Assembly: GCA_036703985.1 (NCBI GenBank) | Contig: DATNQN010000136.1 | Coordinates: 1 to 41,883, forward strand | Source: Leptolyngbyaceae cyanobacterium | GTDB taxonomy: Bacteria > Cyanobacteriota > Cyanobacteriia > Cyanobacteriales > Aerosakkonemataceae | DNA length: 41,883 nt | Direction: 5' to 3' | Shown: piece after piece, positions 17,517 to 27,214 of the stretch | Layout of the letters: every line of letters begins with the position of its first letter | Numbering within the stretch: position 1 is the first letter of the stretch | Program-made: the position numbers and the translations under genes | The notes under the pieces: model-generated | What the model saw: only the letters and a program-made list of their open reading frames with translations | Databases searched by the model: none | What the model was told of the DNA's origin: nothing

Positions 17517-20500
17517 ATGAATAAAAGAGCCTATGCAACTTTAGACGGTAACGAAGCAGTTGCTTACGTAGCTTACCGTCTAAATGAAGTGATTGCCATT
17601 TATCCCATCACTCCTTCTTCACCGATGGCTGAATGGGCAGATGCGTGGACATCGGAGAACAAGCCCAACATTTGGGGAACGGTGCCATCAGTAGTAGAAA
17701 TGCAGAGTGAAGGAGGGGTAGCTGGTGCCGTTCACGGCGCGTTGCAAACGGGGGCGTTAACTACCACATTTACGGCATCTCAGGGATTGTTATTAATGAT
17801 CCCGAATATGTACAAAATTGCCGGGGAATTAACGCCAACAGTATTTCATATTGCTGCCCGATCGATCGCCGCCCAAGCTCTTTCCATCTTTGGCGATCAT
17901 AGCGACGTGATGGCTGCTCGTGCCACCGGATTTGCCATGTTATGTTCTGCTTCAGTGCAAGAAGCCCACGACATGGCATTAATTTCCACCGCCGCCACCT
18001 TAGAATCGCGCCTTCCTTTCATCCATTTCTTCGATGGCTTCCGCACTTCCCACGAAGTACAAAAAGTCGAATTACTAACAGAAGAAGATTTGGGCGGCTT
18101 TATTTCCGATGATTTAATTTTTGCTCATCGAGAAAGAGCATTAACACCCGATCGCCCAGTTGTCAGAGGTACCGCCCAAAACCCCGACGTTTACTTCCAA
18201 GCGAGGGAAACCGTCAACCAATTTTATCAAGCTTGCCCGGATATTACTCAAAACATCATGGATCGATTTGCCCAACTCACCGGGCGGCAATATCGACTAT
18301 TTGAATATCACGGCGATCGCAACGCAGAAAGAGTCATAATTTTGATGGGTTCCGGTTGCGAAGCCGCCCACGAAACCGTAGATTTCTTAAATAATCGCGG
18401 TGAAAAATTAGGGGTTTTGAAAGTAAGATTATATCGCCCATTTGATGCTAAACGTTTAGTAGAAGCATTGCCAACAACTACTAAGAGTATTGCAGTTTTA
18501 GATCGCTGCAAAGAACCGGGTGCCAGTGGTGAACCACTTTATTTAGATGTGATTACTGCCCTGGTAGAACAAAATCGCACCTCAATTAAAGTAGTTGGCG
18601 GACGTTACGGCTTATCTTCCAAAGAATTTACCCCAGCGATGATTAAAGCCGTGTTCGATAATCTTGCTTTAGCAGAACCGAAGAATCATTTTACTGTTGG
18701 CATTAACGACGATCTCAGTCACACCAGTTTAGATTACGATCGCGAATTTTCCATTGAACCAGATAACGTTGTTCGTGCCGTATTCTATGGTTTGGGTTCT
18801 GATGGAACCGTAGGCGCAAACAAAAATTCCATCAAGATTATTGGAGAAGAAACTAACAATTATGCCCAAGGTTACTTTGTTTACGATTCTAAGAAATCAG
18901 GATCGGTAACTGTTTCTCACCTGCGATTTGGCCCGAATCCCATTCGTTCAATTTATCTGATCGAAAAAGCTAATTTTGTGGCTTGTCACCAATGGGGATT
19001 CCTCGAACAGTTTGAAATGCTGCACGTCGCTGCCCCAGGTGCTACTTTCCTGCTGAACAGTCCTTATGGGCCAGAAGAAGTTTGGGATAAATTACCCCGT
19101 TCTGTACAAGAAGCGATCGTCAACAAGCAACTGAAATTTTACGTATCTGATGCTACCAAAGTTGCCAAAGAAAGCGGCATGGGCGGACATATCAATACGG
19201 TGATGCAAGTTTGCTTCTTTGCCCTTTCTAACGTACTGCCACGAGAAGATGCGATCGCAGAAATTAAGAAGTTCGTCAAGAAATCTTATGGCAAGAAAGG
19301 CGAACAAATTGTCGAGATGAACATGAAGGCGATCGATAACAGCCTCGACAATTTATTTGAAGTAAAAGTACCGGATCGAGTAGACAGCGAAATTACTCTG
19401 CGTTCTCCCGTACCCGACACTGCACCAGCATTTGTGCGGGAAGTTCTCGGCAAGATGATTGCCAAATGCGGCGACAATTTGCCAGTTAGCGCTATGCCAA
19501 TTGACGGTACTTATCCCAGCGGTACATCGAAATGGGAAAAACGCAACATTGCCCAAGAAATTCCGGTTTGGGATGCCGATATTTGCGTGCAGTGCGGTAA
19601 GTGCGTGATGGTATGTCCCCACAGCGTAATTCGCAGTAAAGTTTACGAAGCGGGAGAACTAGAAACGGCACCGGAAAGCTTCAAGAGTACCGATGCGAGA
19701 GACCGTGATTGGACGGGATTAAAATTCACCATTCAAGTAGCAGCCGAAGATTGCACCGGTTGCGGTGTTTGCGTTGATGTTTGTCCGGCGAAGAATAAAT
19801 CTCAACCGAAACTGAAAGCGATTAATATGGCACCGCAATTGCCATTACGCGACCAAGAACGGGAAAATTGGGATTTTTTCCTCAGCTTACCAAATCCCGA
19901 TCGCCGCAATTTGAAGTTGACCAAAATCGGTCAGCAACAAATGCAAGAACCTTTGTTTGAATTTTCCGGCGCTTGCGGTGGCTGTGGTGAAACGCCTTAT
20001 CTAAAATTAGTCAGTCAGTTATTTGGCGATCGCATGGTAGTTGCCAACGCCACCGGATGTTCATCTATCTACGGTGGTAACTTACCGACAACTCCTTGGA
20101 GTCACAACGGCGAAGGGCGCGGCCCAGCTTGGTCGAATTCCCTATTTGAAGATAACGCTGAATTCGGTTTAGGTTTCCGCGTTTCCCTGGATAAACAAGC
20201 TCAATTTGCCGTTGAACTGCTATCTCAATTGTCAACAGAAATTGGCGAATCACTGGTTACCAGTATCCTAAATGCCGAACAAAAAGACGAATCTGATATT
20301 TGGGAACAACGCGATCGCATCGCCTCCTTAAAACAACGCCTTAACGAACTGCTAAATAGCGACTTGGATAATACTTTGAAATCCAAAGTTCGCCAACTCA
20401 AAGTATTAGCAGATTATCTAGTCAAAAAGAGCGTTTGGATTATCGGCGGTGACGGTTGGGCTTACGATATCGGTTATGGCGGACTCGATCACGTAATCGC

Positions 20501-21164
20501 CAGCGGTCGCAACGTTAACATCCTCGTTTTAGATACTGGTGTTTATTCCAACACTGGCGGTCAAATGTCCAAAGCCACCCCACGGGGCGCAGTTGCCAAA
20601 TTTGCCGCCGCTGGTAAGCCTGCTGCCAAGAAAGACCTCGGTCTGATGGCGATGACTTACGGGAACGTCTATGTAGCAACTGTCGCAATGGGTGCTAGAG
20701 ACGAACACACCCTGAAAGCCTTTTTGGAAGCCGAAGCTTACAACGGCCCATCGTTGATTATTGCCTACTCCCACTGCATCGCCCACGGCATCAACATGAC
20801 CACCGGAATGCAGCAACAAAAAGCCGCCGTTGAGTCTGGTAGCTGGTTACTGTATCGCTATAACCCAGATTTGGTAAGTCACGGTAAGAATCCCCTGCAA
20901 CTAGATAGCCGCACGCCCAAAATGCCTCTTGAACAATATATGTATGCAGAAAATCGCTTCAAGATGCTGACATTAAGCAAACCAGAAGAAGCAAAACGCT
21001 TACTCAAAGAAGCAGAACAAGACGTGCATACTCGTTGGGCAATGTATCAATATCTAGCCGCACGACAACCCCAAACAACTAACGGTCATCACGGTCATAA
21101 CGGTCACGACAAAGAAATAGTTGAAACAGGTAAGGAGGAAGAGAAAAAAGCAGTTACTAAATAG
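17517..21164 (+). CDS. nifJ: NifJ, pyruvate:ferredoxin (flavodoxin) oxidoreductase
   Basis: Oxidises pyruvate and CoA to acetyl-CoA and CO2 and reduces ferredoxin or flavodoxin. The single chain is 1215 aa, the fused bacterial PFOR form. N-terminal pyruvate-binding domain (YPITPSSPMAEWAD from about residue 27). Two [4Fe-4S] motifs: C690/693/696/700 and C746/749/752/756. C820-x2-C823 (ACGGCGETPY) belongs to the third cluster. The TPP site is GDGWAYDIGYGG around D979. The C-terminus carries a His/Gly-rich and then charged tail not needed for catalysis. In cyanobacteria the enzyme works in the dark or under reducing conditions and can feed ferredoxin to Hox; it does not by itself imply nitrogen fixation. 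The stop codon lies in a heptamer repeat. Confidence 0.97.
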   Translation: MNKRAYATLDGNEAVAYVAYRLNEVIAIYPITPSSPMAEWADAWTSENKPNIWGTVPSVVEMQSEGGVAGAVHGALQTGALTTTFTASQGLLLMIPNMYKIAGELTPTVFHIAARSIAAQALSIFGDHSDVMAARATGFAMLCSASVQEAHDMALISTAATLESRLPFIHFFDGFRTSHEVQKVELLTEEDLGGFISDDLIFAHRERALTPDRPVVRGTAQNPDVYFQARETVNQFYQACPDITQNIMDRFAQLTGRQYRLFEYHGDRNAERVIILMGSGCEAAHETVDFLNNRGEKLGVLKVRLYRPFDAKRLVEALPTTTKSIAVLDRCKEPGASGEPLYLDVITALVEQNRTSIKVVGGRYGLSSKEFTPAMIKAVFDNLALAEPKNHFTVGINDDLSHTSLDYDREFSIEPDNVVRAVFYGLGSDGTVGANKNSIKIIGEETNNYAQGYFVYDSKKSGSVTVSHLRFGPNPIRSIYLIEKANFVACHQWGFLEQFEMLHVAAPGATFLLNSPYGPEEVWDKLPRSVQEAIVNKQLKFYVSDATKVAKESGMGGHINTVMQVCFFALSNVLPREDAIAEIKKFVKKSYGKKGEQIVEMNMKAIDNSLDNLFEVKVPDRVDSEITLRSPVPDTAPAFVREVLGKMIAKCGDNLPVSAMPIDGTYPSGTSKWEKRNIAQEIPVWDADICVQCGKCVMVCPHSVIRSKVYEAGELETAPESFKSTDARDRDWTGLKFTIQVAAEDCTGCGVCVDVCPAKNKSQPKLKAINMAPQLPLRDQERENWDFFLSLPNPDRRNLKLTKIGQQQMQEPLFEFSGACGGCGETPYLKLVSQLFGDRMVVANATGCSSIYGGNLPTTPWSHNGEGRGPAWSNSLFEDNAEFGLGFRVSLDKQAQFAVELLSQLSTEIGESLVTSILNAEQKDESDIWEQRDRIASLKQRLNELLNSDLDNTLKSKVRQLKVLADYLVKKSVWIIGGDGWAYDIGYGGLDHVIASGRNVNILVLDTGVYSNTGGQMSKATPRGAVAKFAAAGKPAAKKDLGLMAMTYGNVYVATVAMGARDEHTLKAFLEAEAYNGPSLIIAYSHCIAHGINMTTGMQQQKAAVESGSWLLYRYNPDLVSHGKNPLQLDSRTPKMPLEQYMYAENRFKMLTLSKPEEAKRLLKEAEQDVHTRWAMYQYLAARQPQTTNGHHGHNGHDKEIVETGKEEEKKAVTK

Positions 21165-21217
21165 GTAGTAGGTAGTAGGTAGTAGGTAGTAGGTAATAGG
21201 TAGTGGGTAGTAGTTAA
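21162..21217. repeat. Heptamer tandem repeat TAGGTAG overlapping the nifJ stop codon
   Basis: Four exact TAGGTAG units (21162-21189) are followed by four imperfect units (to 21217). The first TAG is the nifJ stop codon itself. The 7-bp unit reads through all frames. Similar GTAGTAGGTAG strings occur at about 10330-10350. Confidence 0.9.
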
Positions 21218-21235
21218 TAGAAACTACCCATTTAC

Positions 21236-21256
21236 CTTTCCCCTTTCCCCTTTCCC
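21236..21256. repeat. Pyrimidine heptamer repeat CTTTCCC x3 before the radical SAM gene
   Basis: Three exact copies of ctttccc, ending 7 bases before the ATG at 21264. The region has no purine-rich Shine-Dalgarno sequence, so the repeat occupies the place where a ribosome-binding site would normally be. Confidence 0.8.
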
Positions 21257-21263
21257 TTTAACC

Positions 21264-21890
21264 ATGACAAACCAAACCGTAAAACAAGAAACGCCACCAA
21301 TAATTCCATCTGGATATCTCAATATAATGGGTTACATCGATGAATCCGAAGTAAATGGCCCTGGCGTTCGCGCCGTTGTTTGGGTACAGGGATGTAAACG
21401 AGAATGTCCCGGCTGTTTTAATACTCAATCTTGGCCTTTTGAAATTAATCAATTAATTTCAGTTGAAGAACTAGCCGATCAAATCTTAAGCAATCCCCGC
21501 AACGAAGGCGTTACCTTCTCCGGCGGCGAACCATTTTGGCAAGCACCAGCCTTAGCTTTGTTAGCCAAAAAATTAAAAGCTGCTGGTCTTAGTATGATGT
21601 CTTTTAGCGGATTTACTTTGAAAGAATTGCAAGGGGAAAATGCACCACCGGGCGCTAAAGATTTATTAACACAACTCGACATCTTAATTGATGGGCCTTA
21701 CGTGGAATCTTTAGCAATCCATTCCCCTAATTCCCCAGTATCTTCTAAAAATCAAAAAGTTCACGTCTTTAATCCCATTTTTAAAGACAAAATCACTTGG
21801 GCTTCCGATCAAATGGAAATTCATATTCTCAAAGATGGCAGCCGAATTTTTACGGGTTTTCGAGGTCAAATGGGTTTAGGTGAAATATGA
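21264..21890 (+). CDS. NrdG-like radical SAM activating-enzyme family protein
   Basis: 208 aa. The radical SAM cluster motif is C44-x3-C48-x2-C51 (GCKRECPGC), followed by GVTFSGGEPFW, the SAM-binding GGE motif of glycyl-radical activases. The short size matches NrdG-type activating enzymes (4Fe-4S single-cluster domain) rather than longer PflA proteins. No glycyl radical enzyme or anaerobic ribonucleotide reductase is in the window, so the partner is unknown. It follows nifJ after 99 bp made mostly of tandem repeats and lacks a Shine-Dalgarno, so the start is less certain. The position suggests an anaerobic role (inference). Confidence 0.8.
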   Translation: MTNQTVKQETPPIIPSGYLNIMGYIDESEVNGPGVRAVVWVQGCKRECPGCFNTQSWPFEINQLISVEELADQILSNPRNEGVTFSGGEPFWQAPALALLAKKLKAAGLSMMSFSGFTLKELQGENAPPGAKDLLTQLDILIDGPYVESLAIHSPNSPVSSKNQKVHVFNPIFKDKITWASDQMEIHILKDGSRIFTGFRGQMGLGEI

Positions 21891-22051
21891 AATTGCTTGA
21901 CCATTTTTTGAATTCAAAATTCAAGATTCAAAATGAAGAGAAAAGAAAATTTTGAATTAATTTTGGGTACAAGCCCCCACTAATTGTCTTTAATTTTGAA
22001 TTGATAATTTTGAATTTTGAATTGATTTGACGTGACCAAGGAGAAACCAGA

Positions 22052-23068
22052 ATGGATTTGACAACAACTTACATGGGATTGACACTGCGATCGCCATTAG
22101 TTCCCTCTGCCGCCGCACCCCTGACGGAAAATATTGACAACGTAAAAAGAATGGAAGATGCGGGTGCGGGTGCTGTAGTTTTGCACTCTTTATTTGAAGA
22201 ACAAATTCGCAAAGAACGTTACGAATTACATCATCACTTGACATACGGTACAGAGAGTTTTCCAGAAGCCCTCACTTATTTTCCCGAACCTGAAATCTTT
22301 CACGTTGGTACGGAAGAATATTTAAATCATATCCGCAGAGCTAAAGAAATGGTAAATATTCCCATCTTCGCCAGCTTAAACGGTACGACAGTTGGCGGTT
22401 GGATCGAATACGCCAAACAAATGGAACAAGCTGGCGCAGATGGATTGGAATTAAATATTTACAACGTTCCCACCGACATGGAAATGTCTGGCGCACAAGT
22501 AGAACAAAACTATATTGACATCGTTTGCGCCGTGCGATCGCAAGTGAAAATTCCCGTCGCCGTCAAGCTAAGTCCTTACTTCAGCAACATGGCAAATATG
22601 GCCAAAAGGTTACAAGAATCCGGTGCAAATGCACTAGTTTGTTTTAACCGTTTTTATCAACCAGACATCGATATCGAAGAATTAGAAGTGCGCCCGAATA
22701 TCATTTTAAGTGCGCCTCAAGATATGCGCTTGCCAATGCGTTGGATCGCCATATTATACGGTCGTCTTAACCTCGATCTAGCAGCAACTAGCGGCGTTCA
22801 CAAAGGTAACGAAGCAATTAAAATGTTGATGGCTGGTGCTAAGATTTCTCAGATTTGTTCGGTACTGTTAAGACACGGCATCGACCACATTCGCGTTATC
22901 GAACGCGAAATGGTTGAATGGATGGAACAAAATGACTATCATTCCGTACAACAAATGATTGGCAGCATGAGTCAAATTAACTGTCCGGATGAGTCAGCAT
23001 TTGAACGCGCTCAATATCTCAAATCCGTGCAAACTTATCGTCCCCTTCATAGTATATTTTCATCTTGA
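22052..23068 (+). CDS. Dihydroorotate dehydrogenase-like flavoprotein
   Basis: 338 aa TIM-barrel FMN protein of the DHOD/PreA superfamily: MGLTLRSPLVPSAAAPLTE, GADGLELNIYNVP, PVAVKLSPY, SGANALVCFNR, AATSGVHKG. AAGGAG precedes the ATG. Nothing shows that it makes pyrimidines. The usual N-G-P and catalytic Cys/Ser signatures of PyrD are altered, so I name it only DHOD-like. It sits between the NrdG-like gene and hypD, and likely belongs with the nifJ group. Substrate unknown; it could be a ferredoxin- or NAD-linked reductase (inference). Confidence 0.8.
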   Translation: MDLTTTYMGLTLRSPLVPSAAAPLTENIDNVKRMEDAGAGAVVLHSLFEEQIRKERYELHHHLTYGTESFPEALTYFPEPEIFHVGTEEYLNHIRRAKEMVNIPIFASLNGTTVGGWIEYAKQMEQAGADGLELNIYNVPTDMEMSGAQVEQNYIDIVCAVRSQVKIPVAVKLSPYFSNMANMAKRLQESGANALVCFNRFYQPDIDIEELEVRPNIILSAPQDMRLPMRWIAILYGRLNLDLAATSGVHKGNEAIKMLMAGAKISQICSVLLRHGIDHIRVIEREMVEWMEQNDYHSVQQMIGSMSQINCPDESAFERAQYLKSVQTYRPLHSIFSS

Positions 23069-23071
23069 TCG

Positions 23072-23240
23072 ATTGTAGGATGGGTTAGCACAGCGTAACG
23101 CATCACAATTCTGAGGACTTCAGTCCTCATTACAAACCGATCGATTAAACTGGTTTGTAGCAATTGTAGGATGCGTTAGCGAAGCGTAACGCATCGCAAC
23201 CAACTAATTATGGTGCGTTACGGTAAGCCTAACGCACCCT
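23072..23240. repeat. Cluster of short palindromic repeats upstream of hypD
   Basis: Four hairpin-like units lie in tandem: an imperfect one at 23072-23110; gaggact/agtcctc at 23113-23128; gatgcgtta/taacgcatc at 23170-23178 and 23187-23195; ggtgcgtta/taacgcacc at 23212-23220 and 23230-23238. They are members of the repeat families seen at 71-91 and 7821-7867. The block fills the leader between the DHOD-like gene and hypD. Confidence 0.75.
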
Positions 23241-23272
23241 ACATATTTTAGACCCTATATTTTTGGTAAAAT

Positions 23273-24391
23273 ATGAAATTTATTGACGAATATCGCGACG
23301 GCAAACTAGCTCAACAATACGCTCAAGCAATCCGTTCTCTGATTACCAAACCTTGGACGATCATGGAAATTTGCGGTGGGCAAACCCACTCTATAGTTAA
23401 ATACGGAATAGATGAATTATTACCCAAAGATATTACCTTAATTCACGGCCCTGGTTGCCCGGTTTGCGTGACGCCAATAGAATTGATCGATAAAGCGATC
23501 GCACTTGCATCCCACCCCAACATTATCTTCTGTTCCTTCGGCGATATGTTGCGCGTACCGGGAACCGAAAAAGACTTACTCGCAGTAAAAGCAACAGGCG
23601 GCGATATCCGCATTATTTATTCTCCCTTAGACTGCCTCAAAATAGCTCAAGAAAACCTCAATAAACAAATAGTATTCTTCGGAGTTGGTTTTGAAACCAC
23701 CGCACCAGCCACCGCAATGGCAGTTTATCAAGCACGCCAATTAAATATTAAAAACTTTTCCATGCTGGTGTCTCACGTCCTCGTTCCTCCCGCAATGGAA
23801 GCACTGCTTTCCTCACCCAATTGTCGCGTACAAGGATTTCTCGCCGCCGGTCACGTTTGCACCGTCATGGGATACACCGAATACGAACCAATTAGCCAAA
23901 AATATCGCGTTCCCATTGTCGTCACCGGTTTTGAACCAGTTGATGTTTTACAAGGCATTTATATGTGCCTCAAACAATTAGAAGAAAACCGCGCCGAAGT
24001 CGAAAATCAGTATAGCCGTTCCGTTCGTCGCAGCGGAAACGAAAAAGCCATTCAAATAATTCAAGAAGTATTTGAAATCGTACCGAGAGAGTGGCGAGGA
24101 ATCGGTGAAATTCCCCAAAGTGGTTTTGGTTTAAGAGAAAAATATGCTGAATTTGATGCTTCTATTCGATTTGCATCAGAATTGAAAGGACTAAAGTCCT
24201 TACTACAAACAGAATGTATTAGCGGTTTAATCATGCAAGGAATCAACAAACCTCATGAATGTCCGGCATTTGGTACTCGTTGCACCCCAGAACATCCGCT
24301 AGGTGCGCCGATGGTTTCCTCAGAGGGTGCTTGCGCCGCATATTATCGTTATCGACAGCAATCAAACTTACAGCAAATTCCAGTTGCGTGA
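23273..24391 (+). CDS. hypD: HypD, Fe-S scaffold for Fe(CN)2CO assembly
   Basis: Works with HypC to assemble the Fe(CN)2CO unit and reduces the bound thiocyanate. Conserved motifs are [10 protein letters not shown] with C34, GPGCPVC with C62/C65, [10 protein letters not shown], and the C-terminal cysteine-rich block ([31 protein letters not shown]). Length 372 aa. Residues 305-312 (KGLKSLLQ) are encoded by a 24-bp dispersed repeat identical to 7848-7871, just before the cluster cysteine in TECISG. The frame is intact and all key cysteines are present, so it is probably functional. It is separated from the other hyp genes by about 10 kb. Confidence 0.95.
   Translation: MKFIDEYRDGKLAQQYAQAIRSLITKPWTIMEICGGQTHSIVKYGIDELLPKDITLIHGPGCPVCVTPIELIDKAIALASHPNIIFCSFGDMLRVPGTEKDLLAVKATGGDIRIIYSPLDCLKIAQENLNKQIVFFGVGFETTAPATAMAVYQARQLNIKNFSMLVSHVLVPPAMEALLSSPNCRVQGFLAAGHVCTVMGYTEYEPISQKYRVPIVVTGFEPVDVLQGIYMCLKQLEENRAEVENQYSRSVRRSGNEKAIQIIQEVFEIVPREWRGIGEIPQSGFGLREKYAEFDASIRFASELKGLKSLLQTECISGLIMQGINKPHECPAFGTRCTPEHPLGAPMVSSEGACAAYYRYRQQSNLQQIPVA
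24187..24210. repeat. Dispersed repeat embedded in hypD coding sequence
   Basis: 24 bases (core ggactaaagtccttactac) identical to 7848-7871 and differing at one base from 36507-36530. The two other copies are intergenic half-hairpins, while this one is translated in frame. Confidence 0.85.
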
Positions 24392-24401
24392 ACTACAGGA
24401 T

Positions 24402-24550
24402 AGAAACCCAGTTTCTTGAAGAAACCTGGTTTGGAGTTTACCACATTTACCTGGAAAGTATTCTAAGTAAAGTCAGTACTTAAACCCCACTCAAAAATAT
24501 CTCATCTGCATCTGTGTTTATCTGTGTTTATCTGTGGATATCTGTGGTAA
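24402..24550. repeat. Hairpin repeat and decamer tandem repeat after hypD
   Basis: An imperfect copy of the agaaaccc...gggtttct hairpin family lies at 24402-24432, possibly ending hypD transcription. At 24511-24550 four consecutive decamers begin with tctgtg (two exact tctgtgttta, then two variants). No gene is seen in the gap. Confidence 0.75.
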
Positions 24551-24605
24551 AAAAATACCCCATCCATAACAAATCAATCAAATACACTTTAGGAGTCATT
24601 ACCAA

Positions 24606-25718
24606 ATGAGTAAAACATTTCTCATTCTGGGTGGTTACGGTAACACCGGAAAACTAATTGCTGATTTACTCCTCAAAGAAACCGAAGTTCAGTTGATTTT
24701 AGCAGGTAGAAACTTAGCCAAAGCCAAATTTCTCGCCAACAAATTAAACCATCAATTCAATAGCGATCGCGTTTTTGCCATACAAGTTGATGCAGCAGAC
24801 GCAAACAACTTGAAAAACGCTTTTGCAAAAACTGATTTTGTGATTGTTGCTTCTAGTACTTCCGAATATGTAAAAAATGTAGCAGAAGCAGCCATTCATC
24901 ACCAAATAGATTATCTAGACATTCAAGTTTCTGCTAGCAAACACGATATTCTCAAATCTTTGCAAGACGATATCGTACAAGCTAACTGTTGTTTTATCAC
25001 CGATGGTGGTTTTCATCCAGGTCTTGCCTCCGTTTTAGTGCGTTATGCCGTTCCCTACTTCGACACTTTGGAAACAGCTAATTTGGCAGGCTTAATTAGA
25101 GAAAACTGGCAGCAACTATCTTTTTCAGACGCTACTTGGCCAGAATTTTTGTCAGAATTAAAGCATTTTCCCACTATATTTTTTCAAAATGGAGACTGGC
25201 AAAACATTGGTTGGCAAACAAAAATTTTTGATTTTGGGACGGAATTTGGTAAACAACCTTGTTTTCCAATGCTTTTAGAAGAAATGCGTTTTCTGCCAGC
25301 AGAAATTAGCTCGCTGAAAGAGATGGGATTTTACATAGCTGGATTTAATTGGTTTGTGGACTATGTAGTTTTTTCGCTGGCTATACCTGCTTTAAATATT
25401 TGGCCCAAAACTGCGATCGGCCCGATCGCAAAAATGATGGTTTGGGGATTAAACACTTTTAGCCAACCCCCTTATCGCACGATTTTATTACTAGAAGCAA
25501 GCGGTTGGAAAAACGAACAATTTAAAACCATGCGCGTTCAACTAGAACATCAAAATGGTTATTTATTGACCGCTATTCCTGTGGTTGCTTGCCTGCTGCA
25601 ATATCTAGATGGTTCGATTAAAAAACCCGGTCTTTGGTGGCAAGGAAATATAGTAGAACCAAATCAAATGTTAGAAGATATCCGAAGATTGGGAGTTAAT
25701 GTAGAAATCAAAAAGTAA
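24606..25718 (+). CDS. Saccharopine dehydrogenase-like NAD(P)-binding protein
   Basis: 370 aa. The N-terminal Rossmann fold has GGYGNTGKL (9-17) and an LAGRN segment that suggests NADP binding. FITDGGFHPG (about 135-144) fits the saccharopine dehydrogenase/enoyl-reductase-like group. A hydrophobic stretch near 255-270 may be a membrane-contact segment, as in trans-acting or membrane-associated homologues. AGGAG precedes the ATG. The real substrate is unknown; similarity to saccharopine dehydrogenase is at fold level only. No clear tie to the hydrogenase genes. Confidence 0.75.
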   Translation: MSKTFLILGGYGNTGKLIADLLLKETEVQLILAGRNLAKAKFLANKLNHQFNSDRVFAIQVDAADANNLKNAFAKTDFVIVASSTSEYVKNVAEAAIHHQIDYLDIQVSASKHDILKSLQDDIVQANCCFITDGGFHPGLASVLVRYAVPYFDTLETANLAGLIRENWQQLSFSDATWPEFLSELKHFPTIFFQNGDWQNIGWQTKIFDFGTEFGKQPCFPMLLEEMRFLPAEISSLKEMGFYIAGFNWFVDYVVFSLAIPALNIWPKTAIGPIAKMMVWGLNTFSQPPYRTILLLEASGWKNEQFKTMRVQLEHQNGYLLTAIPVVACLLQYLDGSIKKPGLWWQGNIVEPNQMLEDIRRLGVNVEIKK

Positions 25719-25852
25719 TCGTCTAAGTTTGGATATTAATTTTTCAGTAATGTAACACACAATACTCACATTTATTGGCAAAATAGTGTTTTAATCAAAA
25801 GAGCTATCCAGTAACGGATTATCGCACGCAAACTTTCTCAAGGTTGATCGAA

Positions 25853-27214
25853 ATGCCTTTTGCACTGCCAAATCAGTATAATTTCTTGCCCCGCTTCTAT
25901 CGATTATCTTCTGTCAGCGTACTTTCCAATATGATGGTGCCGCTAGCTGGTTTGGTTGATACGGCTTTCTTGGGGCATTTAGCAGACATCCGACATTTAG
26001 CTGGCGTCATCCTAGCTTCGATTTTATTTGATTATATGTATAGGGTACTCAAATTTTTGCGATCGAGTACCAATGCTATTACAGCACAAGCTGCTGGACT
26101 CAATGACCAAAAAGCCGTCTTACTAGCAGGATTGCGGAGCGGTTTAATAGCATTAATTCTCGGCTTAATATTCCTATTATTGCAATACCCTTTGCAAAAA
26201 ATTGGATTTGCTATATTAAGCGGTTCTCCCAACGTGGAAGCTTCCGGAGTTGACTATTTCTACGGGCGAATTTGGGGCGCACCAGCAGTTTTACTTAACT
26301 TCGTTCTGATTGGTTGGTTTTTAGGACGAGAAAAGAATATTATAGTACTGCTAATTGCCATCATGGGAAATGGTTCCAACGTCTTATTAGACTACCTGAT
26401 GATTTTCAAATGGGGTTGGGCAAGTGCAGGCGCGGGATTAGCTACCGCCGCCAGCCAGTATTTAGCCTTATTAGTTGGCTTAATTGGAGTATGCTTCACT
26501 ATTGAATGGAAGGAACTGCCAACCGCTTTACAAGAAGTATTTGAGTGGGCAGCATTGAAAGAGACGATTGCACTTAAATGGAACATATTAATCAGATTTT
26601 TAGTGCTAATTACCACATACTCAATCTTTACAAATCTAAGTTCTGTAATGGGAACAACCACACTTGCCCAAAACGGTTTGCTGCTGCAAATTGCATTATT
26701 AAGTCAGTTTACTATTCAGGGCGTCGGCATGACCACCCAAACCCTGACCGGAAATTTTAAAACTAGTGGATCTAAAGAAAATATAGTTCCGCTACTGATC
26801 GTTTCTATCCTTACCACTTTACCAATTGCTTTCATATTTGCTGCTGCTTCAATATTTTTCCCAGACACCATATTTGGAATATTAACAAATCATGCTGAAG
26901 TTAACGAACAGATCGTTAACTATACGTTTTGGCTATTACCTTTACTAGAAATAACTGCTGTTGCTTTCATGCTAGAAGGGTATTTTATTGGCTTAAAGGA
27001 GGGTAAAACCTTGCGAAATACGGTTTTAATTGCCTTTGTATTAGGGTTTATTCCTTTAGCAACTTCTGCTTGGTATTTTCACAATAATCATATTCTGTGG
27101 TTAGCACTTGTCGGGTACGTAACAACAATTACTATTGGTTTGGGAGTGCAATTACCCAGAACATTGAGTTATGGTTTCAGTTACCAACCCAAATCAGAAT
27201 CTTTTAGTAATTGA
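25853..27214 (+). CDS. MATE-family (DinF-like) efflux transporter
   Basis: 453 aa integral membrane protein with about 12 hydrophobic segments. It carries MATE-type features: MVPLAGLVDTAFLGHL near the start, then RSSTNAITAQAAG, and a central GVGMTTQTLTG repeat-half motif. It probably exports cationic or hydrophobic compounds using a Na+ or H+ gradient. I chose ATG 25853, with AAGG nine bases upstream; an in-frame TTG at 25844 directly abuts that AAGG and is unlikely. No operon partner is evident. Confidence 0.88.
   Translation: MPFALPNQYNFLPRFYRLSSVSVLSNMMVPLAGLVDTAFLGHLADIRHLAGVILASILFDYMYRVLKFLRSSTNAITAQAAGLNDQKAVLLAGLRSGLIALILGLIFLLLQYPLQKIGFAILSGSPNVEASGVDYFYGRIWGAPAVLLNFVLIGWFLGREKNIIVLLIAIMGNGSNVLLDYLMIFKWGWASAGAGLATAASQYLALLVGLIGVCFTIEWKELPTALQEVFEWAALKETIALKWNILIRFLVLITTYSIFTNLSSVMGTTTLAQNGLLLQIALLSQFTIQGVGMTTQTLTGNFKTSGSKENIVPLLIVSILTTLPIAFIFAAASIFFPDTIFGILTNHAEVNEQIVNYTFWLLPLLEITAVAFMLEGYFIGLKEGKTLRNTVLIAFVLGFIPLATSAWYFHNNHILWLALVGYVTTITIGLGVQLPRTLSYGFSYQPKSESFSN

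Noticed and set aside
17517-21164. nifJ as evidence of a nitrogen-fixation cluster
   Set aside because: No nifHDK or other nif genes are present. PFOR occurs in many non-diazotrophic cyanobacteria and here lies with hydrogenase genes.
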